Shown: in pieces, positions 11,185 through 21,787 of the stretch
How the letters are laid out: each line of letters begins with the position of its first letter
How positions within the stretch are numbered: the first letter of the stretch is position 1
Notes under the pieces: model-generated
Seen by the model: the letters and a program-made list of their open reading frames with translations, nothing else
Databases searched by the model: none
What the model was told of the DNA's origin: nothing
Source of the DNA: Hypsibius dujardini
Lineage: Eukaryota; Tardigrada; Eutardigrada; Parachela; Hypsibiidae
Assembly: GCA_001579985.1 (NCBI GenBank)
Contig: LRSR01004867.1
Coordinates: forward strand, 1 to 64,000
Reading direction: 5' to 3'
Length of the DNA: 64,000 bases
Translations under genes and position numbers: made by a program

Positions 11185-12208
11185 TATCTTTAGCAGTTTT
11201 TTCCCGATTTGTTGGACAAACTTCCGTCGCAAATTTTTCTATCTTTGTTTGGTTGTTTTCACGGTCCGAATTTTTAATCGGATACGAGCTGAAATTCTTC
11301 GGCAGATTCTACTTTAGTTATATTTCTATGAGTTTCGCACCACTGATTCGTTTTTCAATTATTTGTTGAATAATGAAATAACTGAACTAAACGGGTTAGT
11401 CATCAGATTTATTTGAGATATAAGACGAACAACGAAATTAGTCAGTCAATTATTCATGTCCATGTTATTCATGTTCATTATAAATTAGTCAGTCAATTTC
11501 GGCCAAAATCGAAAACTAAAAGAAAACTACGATTTAATTATATTTTAATTTGTTGGTTAGTAAAAGAAGAAATTGAACTAAACTGGCAAATTAATAAACA
11601 TTTATATGAAAAATAAAACAGACAACTAAAATCGGTTTGCCCATTTCGAATTAAATTAAAAACGATAAAATTTGCCAGTTCTTTTAATACTGTCAAAAAG
11701 TGAATGAAATGTGTCAGTTACCAAACATTTAATTGGGAAATACAACAAACAAAGGAAATTACTCAGTCAGCTTTAATTATAATTAAAAACTAAATAAAAA
11801 CTACTTAATGTTTTCTTACTTATTTAAATAATTAATTGATAAATGGGTCAGTTTGGACTAAAATAGTCACTAAGAAACTGAATTGAGATTCTTTTGCAAT
11901 TAGTTTTTAACGAACTGGGAAAGTAATTTTGTTCTGTAATTTTAGTCTTTATCTTCCCCGGTCTAAAATAGTCTTTCCGGAAGTGACTACACACGTGTCA
12001 CGCCAGATAAAATTACGAAATGTACAGCATCAATAAATGAAACTGCAATCGACCAAGACAAAGCGACAACTACCTCAAAAGGTTGTTTGCTTCTTTCCAA
12101 TTGTTCAGAGAGTAGTAGGCTCATAAACATAATTTCCTCTCACGCTAAACACAGCAAAACATTACAAGAGCAGAGAAGCAGAGGGAAAATCGTAGCTTGA
12201 TTGGTTGA
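11185..12208. other. AT-rich 3' flank of copy C
   Basis: No gene is seen. The AT-rich sequence is alignable with the flanks of copies A, E and F. A conserved block GTGTCACGCCAGATA at about 11996-12010 is shared with the flanks of E and F. Confidence 0.55.
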
Positions 12209-12354
12209 GCAGTGGTATTTTGCTTGGCTATGCAGACGAATGGTGTTGTAGTTGATGCAGTACAAGATGGCAAACAACCCCACCGTAAACTGTACATACG
12301 GAGAGGCGATCCCGTAACGCACAGCCACGTACTTGTGAAACTAACGCCAGTACC
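12209..12354 (-). pseudogene. Stray copy of the last exon of ATP synthase subunit f
   Basis: The minus strand aligns to exon 3 of the complete gene (FHKYVAVRYG, FTVGLFAILYCINY). The first Trp region carries a TAG, the acceptor is mutated (CATG instead of CAG) and the terminal stop is lost. It lies at the same place relative to copy C as the homologues near A, E and F. Confidence 0.75.
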
Positions 12355-12939
12355 ATGCAAGGAACAAAAATATGATATGACAAGAGATTATACCGGAAGG
12401 AAACCTTTTAACTTCTGCACTTTGAATCGTTCTAATTGTCAAATTAAAGAATAAATAATGACCACACCGAAGCAGATATTACGATTTAATTTAATGAAAT
12501 TAAAAATAAACTTTCGATCTTCAAAATAAACCAATAATTGTTATAAATAAAATAAATTATTTTTCCATTTCGCTGGCTTTACGTAGTAAAAATGTAAGTA
12601 AATTTATGGATATTTGTACTTTAGAATTAAACAATTTTTTTTAATTATTTGAATTGAATTGAATCAAATGAAATTAAATAAGTTTTCCCGTTATACTTCT
12701 ATTGCAGAAATTAAATTAAATTTAAGAATATACTTTCAGGGGTAAAACTAAGCTAATTTTTTTTTATACTAATACTTGTTCGTCGCTCGGCCTATCCATC
12801 CGACTGTCCCCAGCACCAGCCTGATCCGTCAGATTGATGCTTCTTTTACTGATCTCGGCTTGGCCATTCATCTGCCTCGACGATCCGTTTGGCTACCTAG
12901 CCAGCGAGCTCAAACCAAGTAGGTCCCTAGGTCGGTCAG

Positions 12940-13165
12940 AATAATCAGGACTCTCGATTTGTCAAGATATAATTTGTTACCACAAGGCTGCAGGCTGCTT
13001 TGATTTGAGGCGAACTAGTTGGCCACAAGATTACACTGCGCATTTGCGCAACACAGATTCCACATGTGGTCTTATGGCCAACTATTTCCGCCTCAAATCA
13101 AAACAGCCTGCAGCCTTGTGGTAACAAATTACCTCTTGACAAATCGAGCGTCCCGATTTTTCTGA
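12940..13165. mobile_element. Small foldback (MITE-like) element
   Basis: Arms of about 95 bp (12940-13035 and 13066-13164) are near-perfect inverted complements, for example TTGTTACCACAAGGCTGCAG against CTGCAGCCTTGTGGTAACAA, around a loop of about 30 bp. No coding frame is inside. It would extrude as a long hairpin. Confidence 0.75.
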
Positions 13166-14169
13166 CGAAAGGTGTAGTCATTTCTCACGCAAACCTTTTT
13201 TTATCCTCGGGATTTCGAAAATTTACTGAATCTGGGGAAAGAGAAAAAATGATTTGGGATTTCAAGAATAGTTGCAGCTGATTTTCCCGTTGACATCGTC
13301 GTGGAACCTTCTTTTCTCTGGCGTTCCCCGATTCAACATGGCTTGCACTCAACTCCTAGCCATTTTCCGTCACCTCTTCAGGCCGTAATATTTTCCCCAT
13401 CGACGAGAGCTTTCATTTGTTTCAATAAAACATCATTCAAAATACATTTTTTGAATGGTTTTTAATTACTAGTATCAACTTAAATTTTATTAATTATTTT
13501 ATTATTTTATTACTCAGTTATTTATTAATTAAATTGTATTATAAAATTAATTTTGAATATTGGTTGTAAATAATTGGCGCTTTTTTTACTTGTTTTGCGT
13601 TGCAGTCGCTGCTTGATTGTTGAATTGACAGGCAATTCTACATTCGGCTTTAACTCGAACCGGAAACGCATTTTGTACGTTGATTGATTGTTGATTCAGG
13701 TGGTCCAAGTTCGAGTTATTTTCTGTTTCAGTAATTCTGTATTTGTGTACGAATTACTTGACATTTTTTTTGCGTCTTTTTTTCCAGGTGAGAGTAGGAA
13801 TAAATTTATCTATCTTCAATTTATTTTATTTGAAGAGAAGAAGCAACACACAAACCAATGACAAGACGCGGTACTTACGAATGAATGGTAGCTGGCGATC
13901 TCCCCGTGACGTGTAATGTCGAGTGCTCCCCCTTAGTACGTCCGTACAAACACGCACGTGTGTGTGATGAATAGCAGGGCGGAGCGAGAGTGTGCACGTG
14001 ATGTGGTTGGTGTGAGGAAAAGAAGAGACAACTCCAACTCAAAAGGAACCTTAAATGTGCGCGCGCGCATGCCGAACCGAATCGAACCGAATCGAACCAA
14101 GGAGGAAGAGTACGTGAGAGTGAAATAAAATGAAAAGAACAGTCTCACAGGTTAATAATAAAATAGGTA
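13166..14169. other. Intergenic stretch
   Basis: No gene was identified. It contains an AATAAA at about 13424 after a short frame (MACTQLLAIFRHLF), a GCGCGC run near 14060 and a CGAACCGAAT repeat at 14073-14100. Confidence 0.4.
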
Positions 14170-15260
14170 AAATTACAATCGCCACAAAGCGTGCTTGCAT
14201 TGCCTCAAATGATTGTCTTCATTGGTAGTGGCCAGGTCCCGAGTAACCGCCACCTTGATAGTAGCCAGCTTGATGACTCCCGCCTCCCCCGCCGTGCTGC
14301 TGCTGGTCTTAGTAGTGGCCGCCAGAGCCATTGTCTCCGCTGTAATACTGCCCATACTGCTGCTGCGTGACAGGAAGAGGAACTGGCCCGGCGGATGGAG
14401 AGCTCCGTAGTTGACCGTGGCGCCCCCTGACGGGTATCCAATAGCGTATCCCCCTAAGCCGCTGCCTATGGGTGAAAAAAGATAAACTTGGCTATTAAAA
14501 CTACATTAAAACTAATAATAATAAAAATATCAAAGAAAAAACTAAATGGAACAAATGGAACCAAGTCAAACGTTTATTTCATTTCCAGCCTTTCCATGCG
14601 TAACTCCTCCTTCGCCACCTCGGCCGTAATACTGCTGGTATCCGTATCCTCCCCCGGCCCCGCCCCCTCCGCTGGAAGATCGCACATCATCGGATGTGTC
14701 CGCGTGGATGCTCTGCCCGCGTCGCTCCGAGTAGCGTTTGGACTGCGGCCGTGGAACCGCCGAGGACGTCGCAGCCACTGTAGGCGGCGCCACCGGTCTC
14801 CCCGCGGAAATCCCCGTCGCCTTGACGTCCGGATTCCGCGCGGGCAAGACCAATGGCATCCGCGGTTGCGGACGTTGCTGCTACTAGTAGGTGTTGACAG
14901 CCGGTGGGCAAGTCTGGAAGGTGGGTGCACGGTAGGTCGCATGTCGGGGAGCTCCGAATGAGGAGGGACCTCCTCGACCGCGGCTGCTGAAAAAGACCCG
15001 CGAATGGAATTCCTCGCCGTGGGGCGCGGAGGCAGCACCCTCGCCGCCATATGAGTCCTCGTACTCGTCCTCATTGAAACGTTGCTGGGAACGGGGAGGC
15101 GGATAGCGTGAATGTTGCTGGCGAGGCTGGTATGGGCGTTGAGGAGTGTCATCGTACTGCTGGTCGTACTATTGTTGTTGCTGCTGCCGAAGGGCCTAAC
15201 GGGCTGCAGGAGCGCCAGCCGGACCGCGAGTTCGTGTAGGGGGCGGAGCTTCATCGTACC
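14170..15260 (-). pseudogene. Degenerate Gln/Tyr/Gly-rich protein, perhaps an RNA-binding-protein tail
   Basis: Read leftward from 15260, one minus frame gives low-complexity sequence: QQQQQ, YDDTPQRPYQPRQQHSRYP, FNEDEYEDSYGGEG, FFSSRGRGGPSSFGAP, PRPQSKRYSERRGQS, then GGGGAGGGYGYQQYYGRGGEG. After a GT...AG-like gap (14480-14570) comes a second part with QQQYGQYYSGDNGSGGHY and QAGYYQGGGYSGPGHYQ. Several in-frame stops interrupt it, so it looks like a pseudogene that kept introns. The KRYSERRG motif recalls the KRYSSQRQ motif in the tail of CASC3/Barentsz proteins. That is a weak resemblance, and other prion-like RNA-binding tails are possible. The fragment ends about 30 bp before the duplicated 5' region of gene D begins. 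Confidence 0.45.
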
Positions 15261-15287
15261 TTCAAAAAAGAGACGAAACACAACAGC

Positions 15288-15540
15288 AATTAATATGCCA
15301 AGCAAAGTCTTCGGCAAAGTACTGCTAACAAAACAAGTATATATGCCCGTAGGTCAAAGGCATTTGTGGATTGCATCAAACCACTGCGAAGATTAAGTGT
15401 GAAAAAAATCCGAGACACACTATAGCCAAATCTGATATACAACACATTTAAAATTATCCAAAATCCAATCGTTCTTTAAATTTTCTTAATAACACACCAG
15501 TGTCGTCAGATCTGGCAACATATAACTGTATTCCAATCGT
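15288..15540 (+). promoter_or_regulatory. Duplicated 5' region of the CS-alpha-beta exon (gene D)
   Basis: Paralogue of 8035-8293. It carries TATATATG at about 15338, the short open frame MPSKVFGKVLLTKQVY and the same sequence up to the ATG. Upstream homology with the gene C region stops near 15288, which marks one duplication breakpoint, next to the low-complexity pseudogene. Confidence 0.5.
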
Positions 15541-15775
15541 ATGGAAATGTTGAAAGTGCAGCTATGCATCAACCTCATTTTATTTTGTGCTCTTGTGAGG
15601 ACAAGCCAAGGCAAAGAAAAGCTCTGCGTCAGCGAAAGCTATCCCGGGCAGTGTGACGGAGACGATGAAGCTTGTGTCCAGTCGTGCAGCGATGATAAGC
15701 TAAGCGGCGGAAAGTGTGGAGCATTTAGGAGTGCCAGGGTGTGTTACTGCGAAGGATGTCATCAAGGCGTAACAG
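15541..15775 (+). CDS. Exon 1 of copy D: signal peptide plus CS-alpha-beta module
   Basis: Same length (235 nt) and same eight-cysteine spacing as exon 1 of copy C. Differences include Gln for Lys after PG, Asp for Asn in GDDEAC, Ser for Asn in SCSDD and Arg for Met in GAFRSARV. The donor is ACAG|GTACTG, phase 1. Reading past the donor gives only four more codons before a stop (GTVGL then TAG), so a defensin-only product is also possible here. Confidence 0.8.
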
Positions 15776-18700
15776 GTACTGTTGGGTTGTAGTTTAAATC
15801 CACTTTAACATAACATAACATATTGATATTGCAAGCATATGCCAACAGCCTCGCAACTGCTGTCTGGCACCGCGTTACAACGGGGACAGAGCCTCTTTTC
15901 TCCGGACAAGAAGACAAACCTGTCGATGCAGATGAATGGGGACCTCGTCGTGTCCATTACTGGTGAAGATCTAACGGAAAAGTCAGTGTGGTCGACTGGA
16001 ACCAGTTCACTAGCACAGCCGCCCGTGTCGGTCAGATTGTTAGAAAACGGTGACTTGGTCTTGCTTAATGCTGAGGGTGGAACAATGTGGAGGCTTGGAA
16101 CAGCTGGCGCAAAGTATGCTGGTGCTTCGCTGTGGGTGCGAAATGGGGGTTTATTATGCCTCGCAAATGAGCCGGATGGAAACTGCTTATGGAAATCAGT
16201 TGCTGCGGTAACATCGACGCAAAGTGCAGTATTGATCCCAGGTAAGAACTAGGATTATGCCTTCTGTGAATTTTAACATAAACAAATACTGGGTAATCTG
16301 TCTGTCTGTCTGTCTATAAATATACTATTATTAACAGACCTTTGAGTGTCGCATCTGGCGTCTAGGCAAACAATCACCTCCTTAATCCTGTCCGCATTCC
16401 AATCCAGCACATTCCAATTCTGCCTCTTCCTTCCCAATATTTCAGGTTTTCGATCAAATTTGAAGTTTGTTAGCGTCCAATATATTCTCTCCTGATAATT
16501 ACAAATAAAACAAGAAGGATTCAAGACTACGCCAAATTTGATGGAAAAACTGACATTTGTAAATTTGTTTTGACATCCATTGGAGTTAAAATCAGATTTC
16601 CCATACCACCACGCGCTTAAAAATCTTTAGAAACAATTAGCAACATTTCCTGTTCAATTTTGAAAAAAAAACGTTGCCTCTTTGCCTATCCCTTAGCCCT
16701 ACCATTAAGGGCCCTAGTCCCGACTTCTTAGTACCCTACACGAGCTTCTGCGTGCAGAAAAGGCCTTACCCGCCCAACCTAAAACCCATTCAAAACCCAC
16801 TTAAAACTACCAGTCGCTCAAATTGGGTCCTAACAGCTCGGAACCGGACCCCTGGCGCCAAGGCAAAAGGGATAAAAAACGCATACTTCGGTATTTAATA
16901 TAAAAATCGATTTAATAAAATAAATAGTTGTAGGCATGTTGGTCTCTTGTCTCTGCGTGGATGCCTACTTGTGTGCCTGCCAGGCTATATGTCTTTATGC
17001 TTATGTGTTTGTCTGTTTGATTGTCTGTCTGCTGTGTTTGTGCTTGCATCTGGGTCTTTGTTTGTGTCTATGTTTGAATCTGTATCTGTGTCTATGTTTG
17101 CATTTTTGTCTGTTTCTGTTTCAGTGTCTGTCTCTATCTCTCTGTGTTTGTGTTAGCATCTGTGTCTGTGTTTGTCTCTGTCTCTGTGTCTATGTCAATG
17201 TCTGTGTCTCTGTCGTGTATGTGTGGCACGGGGCGGTGTTTAGCATATTTTTATTGTAGACAGCCCGGCTACCTTGCAATTGAATTGAGATCGGCAATCC
17301 GAATAGCGAGTTTATCTTACGTTTCGGTCGGATTCGGTACCGGGTTCGGACTTTTTTTTGAACTAAACTTGTAAATACTCCCAATTCAGCGAGGAACAAA
17401 GACCAAAAACTAAAACAACCAAAAAATGGAGAATTTACTACTCTACCAGATAAAAAACTACTTTTTCTCAATGTGACCGCCACTTGCACTCTCCACGCGA
17501 CGGACTTTGCACTGCCAAGAATCAATGGCGGCACTTCATTGACAAGCAGAATGAGAAATGGGAAATTTGATTCATGGAATAGGAATGTTGCGGCTGTCCA
17601 GGCGGCTGAGGTACGACTTTAAGTCCAAATCAGCGAATCGTGGTGGAAGAGCAGTAAGCCATGAATGGGAGCATTCCTTGCCGAGGACATGAAGACTGTA
17701 CGAGAGAGAATCATCAAGGATAATCTCTTTGGGTTTGCAGTCGGGCTCGTTGTGGGTTGTCGTAGAACCTGCAAAAGGAGCCTTAATAGAACAAAAGTGA
17801 GCTGTATTTGGCATTTACGCATGACCGTTATATGAAAATCGGTATAAATGAGCAATCAATTAATGAACCGCTCGTATGAATTTACTGCTGGTGACGCTTG
17901 CAATCGTTAGGAATTCTCCTTGCGGCAGCGTCCGAGCAAAAAAAATTCATCTGTTCGGCAAAAAATCAAGTCGCTGAAGTTGAGAAGCGAGCTGATCGAT
18001 ATTCAGAATATAGTAACCCTGGTTTACGGCGGTGGCAAGTAGACCTGTTCTTCTTGTCTGACATACAATCTGAAGGGACATTATTTTGCCAGTGCCAGAC
18101 ATAATGTTGCCTGACCCACAAATTTTTTGTCCGAACCTACTTTGCCAAGCTCTCATACAAAAGTTCTCAATGTAAAGCAAATACAAAATGACATGCTCGT
18201 TTCCGTCAAGCTATGCGTATCGCATGTGGGCCTGAACTTTGTGCGACACTAGGGTCTACAAATCGAGAACTGTTAACATATTTTATTTTTGAAATACAAG
18301 TCTGTCGTTCTGTCTGTCTGTCTGTCTGTTTGCTGTGTTTGTGTTGCATCTGAGTCTGTGTCTGTGTCTGTGTCTGTGTCTGTGTTTGTGTCTGTGTTTG
18401 CGCACGTGTATGTGTGACACGGGAGTGGTGCTTAGCTGTCCCTTGAGGCTGGGAGGATGTAATATAAGCTGAGATTGTTGGGTTAAACTTAATTCGAAAT
18501 TCATTTAATTTTATTAATTTCACAAACTTCACATTGACAACTTCACAACGCCAAACCGTGCCAAAAACATCGACAGATTTGAGAACTTAAAAATTCGCAA
18601 AGGCAAAAGAATTCTAACTGCTGTCTTGATTTTGGGTTTGGCGAGAAATTATTCCCAAGCCGAATCGCTGTACCAAACGAAGTTCCATGGCGTTTCCGCC

Positions 18701-21471
18701 AGCCTTTTTTTGGTAAACCAAAAGATGGCGACTTTGTCAGACAGTTTGGCCGCTCTCACACTTAACCTCACTCAATCCGATTCTTTGATGCGACAAAGAC
18801 TGACAGACATGTCAGACACAAACTCCCGATCAGAAACGTTTTGGAGAGAAAAAATAGCCACATTGTCGCACACTCTATTGAGTGTGACGGAAAGTGGCAC
18901 AAAAGCCACTGATCGGTTGAACTTACTGTAATCCTAACTCGGAAGGAAGTTTAGCAATATTTTGGACGAGAAAACCTTGATGGATATTTTCAGTGGTAAC
19001 GAATGTTACGAGAAATCGTGGAGGATTTCTGGTGTTTGCGCAGGGACCGTCGCTCTGGAAACTGCCTGGGGAAGATTTCGGCGAGACGAGAGAACTTTCA
19101 AACATTTCCGGAGAAGAAAATAGAGCAGTTGCAGTGGATTGTGTTAACCATCATCTCTACTGGACAATGGTGGGAAAGGGAATTAGACGTTCTCGGTATG
19201 ATGGCTCAGACAATCATCTGGTCGTCACTAAAGGTAAAATACGTCATGACAAATAGCGTCGTCTGGTGGCATTTTCTGGAGAGCGATGCTGATTATGGCC
19301 TCGATTTTCATTTATAGCTGGAATACATCTGGGATTGGCCGTTGACTTTGTGTCCGGAAACATGTTTTGGATTGAAGGCAGCGCCATTCTTGTAGCAAAG
19401 ATGAGTCACCTGGAGGCTGGACACAAGACTGTCATTTCACAAACGGGAATCAACGAATGGTCAGCGCTTGCCGTACATCCTTCCCGCGGGTAAGTCAATA
19501 AAGCGATTGACCTTCGACTAAGTAACCACTTTTTAAGTTCTGCAATAATAAATGATGTAGAACTTCTAATTAGTTTTCTTAGCGTTTGCTAATATATCTT
19601 GCTCATGGTATTAGCCGTTGTCATGCATTGATTGCCTTAGCAGTCAAGGATTGCGATTTTTAATGCGTCAATAGGTACAATACTTTTTCGGCTCAAAGGA
19701 CAGCTAAGCTCCGCCCCCTCGAGTCACACGCCGGTCCAAATATACGGTGCATGCGAGGGCAATGTTCACATACTAGGCCATAAAATTGTGCCTTGAAGTC
19801 GGGAGAATATAACGGCGAATAGAGTCCTCTGAAGTTTATGCATCTGGGGATAGTTGTCAGACATATTCAACCTCGACCGGTATTCAATTAAAATCTGGAT
19901 CTCGAGGAAATCTAAATTTCACCTTAATAAGTTGAAGTTCACTTGTAATTGTGCTGATGTGCGCAACATCCGAAAGTCAAAAGCAATTATGCAGTGGCCC
20001 TAAGAATGTAACAAATATTAAAATATTACTGTGTTCGTGCTTTTGGATTGATTCCCATTCAAAATGCAGCTGGAAAAGTTGCCGCGTCAAAAATTATTTT
20101 CGAACCAATCACCTCATGTGACAGGAATTTGTTTTGGTACCGTCCAAAACAAAGGAAAGACCTAAAAGCGGATTGAGGTCGGCCGGGGCAGAAGGCAAGC
20201 CTGCTGAAGGGGGTCCGAAAAACAATTTCGCTTCCCCCCCCCCCGCCGGGCGAGGAGGCAAGCTTCAACGTGTAAAAAGCCTAACAAATTTTGGGGCAGT
20301 TACATGATTCAAACGTCATAAATCACAATATAAAATTAACAGGCAGCCTTTCCCCATCAGGTGAATACAGAAATGATAAAATTACAGCAGTGCCATCAAG
20401 AGATTCATTGTAGTTTTGAAACCACCGCTCGATCATCTCGTTATTGTAATCCACAAAAACAGAAACCGATGAAGAGTTTGTTGTGAATTTATTGATGTCC
20501 TGTCCGACAAAGAGTTAACAATAAAGAATTTATTGCCGCCATTTCAATAACTTTTATACATTTGTAGTTCAATCTACTGGTCACACTCTTATACAACAAT
20601 TGAGACTGCCTCCATGGATGGAAGTAATCGTCAAGTCTGGGTCACTGGAGTCTGCACGAATTCTCTGGCTTTGGATTACGAAGCAAACGACCTTTACTGG
20701 GCAGACACCAGTAAGCTGACGTGGTTGTCAAAACACGAACTCATTTACAGCCGAAGGTCCGTTGGTGTTTGTCCTGCACTTAACCGTCTCTTTGGACACG
20801 TTTATGTCCGGATCCGTCAATGTCACTGACAAAAACCGACTGATAAAATGTCCGGCCGTCATAGTTGACGGTGACACTTTCAAACTCTTCGTCAGATTAA
20901 AAGCGACATATAATCCGCTACAACGTCAACTAATCAAAAATACCGACGCAAAGTGTCTGCTAATTATTATTCCGATCATTTTCTGCAGATACTGGAAATA
21001 TCGAATGCATTTCGTTGAATGGAGGAGGCAAACGAATTGTCTCCGCTCAAGGAAGCGCGGGAAAAAACTCTAATGGCATCTCATTGTCGGGAGGACGCGT
21101 TTACTGGACGTCCTGGTCAACGTAACTCAATATTGCTAGTGAATCCTGGAATTATCTTTCTTTAATCCGCCCTGTTGCAGTGGCATCGTGAAAAGTATTA
21201 CCAAAAGTGGATTGACAATGAAGGAACATTCCGTTCCAGCCGGACGGAGTGGATACTTACGTGGAATTGTTTTTGTGCCAGAACAGTGCCCCAAATGTAC
21301 GTTCAATTAAAATCATTCAATTTAGACCCCGATTCACAACCTAGTTACATTTTTCTTTTAGTGAGCAATGCATGCGCGGTTTCCAACGGAGGATGTCCTT
21401 TCATCTGTCTGCCTCTCCCGGGAAATAACAAAAAATGTGTCTGCCCTGACGGCAATTCATCCTGCACTTGA
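15541..21471 (+). CDS. CS-alpha-beta + B-lectin + YWTD propeller + EGF secreted protein (copy D)
   Basis: Eight exons: 15541-15775, 15849-16241, 18994-19233, 19318-19489, 20568-20710, 20989-21121, 21181-21296 and 21362-21471. They total 1542 nt, 513 aa, with no internal stop; junction phases are 1, 1, 1, 2, 1, 2, 1. Residues 1-24 are a signal peptide. Residues 29-73 hold an eight-cysteine CS-alpha-beta module. Residues 79-209 are a bulb-type (GNA-like) B-lectin. From about 210 comes the YWTD propeller (FLVFAQGPSLWKL, HHLYWTM, GNMFWIEG, SIYWSHS, DLYWADT, RVYWTS). The last 36 residues are an EGF module. The lectin acceptor chosen is GCCAACAG|CC at 15848, because it alone keeps phase with the upstream donor. 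The 2.75-kb intron before the propeller contains the remains of an older N-terminal region. I know no protein with this domain order. Secretion follows from the sequence; a role in pathogen binding is inference. Confidence 0.75.
15849..16241 (+). CDS. Exon 2 of copy D: bulb-type B-lectin domain
   Basis: 131 codons bounded by phase-1 introns encode one complete beta-prism II lectin. It shows SQLLSGTALQRGQSLFS, then three repeats at MQMNGDLVVS, RLLENGDLVLLN and WVRNGGLLCLAN, and the Trp-rich turns VWSTGTS, MWRLGT and LWKS. GNA-family sites follow QxDxNxVxY. Here site 1 is Q-M-N-G-D-L-V, with Asp and Asn exchanged and no Tyr, and sites 2 and 3 are further changed. Mannose binding may therefore be altered. 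A downstream donor, CCAG|GTAAGA, is strong. B-lectins are sporadic in animals. Confidence 0.8.
17000..17225. repeat. TCTGTG/TTTGTC low-complexity array
   Basis: Degenerate hexanucleotide repeats of the TCTGTG type. The Cys/Leu/Val-rich frames over it are artefacts of the repeat. A related TGTCTGTGTC array lies at 18300-18400 in the same intron. Confidence 0.85.
17565..17965 (-). pseudogene. Block shared with 43340-43790: antisense exon and old signal-peptide start
   Basis: On the minus strand an acceptor (CTCCTTTTGCAG) at about 17769 opens a frame STTTHNEPD...SYSLHVLGKECSHSW, ending at 17572. The homologue at 43341-43587 is also open, and most differences keep the frame. On the + strand, next to it, lies ATGAATTTACTGCTGGTGAC ([11 protein letters not shown]), followed in another frame by ILLAAASEQKKFICS and AEVEKRADRYSEYSN. 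This looks like the decayed first exon of the ancestral propeller gene, together with an exon of a divergently transcribed neighbour. No family is recognised for the antisense part. Confidence 0.45.
18300..18402. repeat. TGTCTG/TGTGTC microsatellite
   Basis: Short tandem repeat of CTGT and CTGTGT units in the large intron of copy D. Confidence 0.85.
18626..18993 (+). pseudogene. Coiled-coil exon remnant in the copy D intron
   Basis: The frame with NYSQAESLYQTKFHGVS, MATLSDSLAALTLNLTQ and TKATDRLNLL is homologous to the helical N-terminal region of pseudogene B. After NLL two stops occur, whereas B stays open to the propeller. In D a new acceptor (ATATTTTCAG at 18993) starts the propeller exon just downstream. 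The coiled coil appears to have been discarded when lectin and defensin exons were placed upstream. It could still be an alternative exon, but no in-phase donor was found. Confidence 0.55.
19490..20567 (+). other. Propeller intron 3 of copy D, with conserved antisense frames
   Basis: Long-form intron as in A, C and E. Minus-strand frames lie at 20059-20268 (ending IIFDAATFPAAF) and at about 20330-20515 (NKFTTNSSSVSVFVDYNNEM). The second is open in D and A and broken in C, E and F. Confidence 0.55.
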
Positions 21472-21787
21472 TAACATCTTTAGCAGTTTCTTCCCGATTT
21501 GTTGGACAAACTTCCTTCGCAGATTTCTTTATCCTTGTTTGGTTGTTTTCACGGTCCAAAATGTTAATCGGATTCGAACTGAAAATCTTCGGCATACTCT
21601 AGCTTGATTATATTTCTAAGAGAATCAACCCACTGATTCGTTCAGTTGTTTCAGCAAAAAGTTGTTTGCTCCTTTTTAATTGCTCAGAGAGTAGTAGGCA
21701 CATAAAGAGGACTTCCCCTCACGCTAAACACGGCAAAACATTACAAGAGCAGAGAAGCAAAGGGAAAATCGTTGCTTGATTGGTTGA
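21472..21787. other. Convergent 3' region between copy D and ATP5MF
   Basis: The two genes end tail to tail about 315 bp apart. AT-rich 3' flank of the propeller gene gives way near 21650 to sequence conserved beside every ATP5MF exon copy (for example GAGAGTAGTAGGC), which is the likely 3' UTR of ATP5MF. Confidence 0.5.

Larger units (their letters stand above)
16242..18993 (+). other. Large intron of copy D between lectin and propeller
   Basis: The intron holds low-complexity TCTGTG/GTCTGT arrays (17000-17220 and 18300-18400), a block homologous to 43340-43790 and a helical exon remnant at 18626-18931. A fragment at about 16665-16760 resembles the foldback family at 51728-52235 (GCCTCTTTGCC...AAGGGCCCTA). 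Confidence 0.6.

Noticed and set aside
13600-13740. tRNA gene near GTTCGAGTTA
   Set aside because: Only a vague B-box-like string; no cloverleaf could be drawn.
14574-15317. 247-codon minus-strand Arg/Ser/Thr-rich protein
   Set aside because: It is the shifted frame of the Gln/Tyr/Gly-rich low-complexity gene; the Gly/Tyr frame has the meaningful motifs.
15839-15848. Independent start codon for the lectin at ATG 15839
   Set aside because: It would give a lectin without signal peptide; the acceptor at 15848 joins in phase to the secreted exon 1 and is followed by the conserved lectin start.
16936-17374. Cys/Leu/Val-rich open frames resembling membrane proteins
   Set aside because: They arise from the TCTGTG low-complexity array; several frames are open for the same reason.
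20614-20829. Propeller frame continuing as [18 protein letters not shown]
   Set aside because: This is reading through the GTAAGC donor into intron sequence; spliced exons agree with copy G, where the intron differs.
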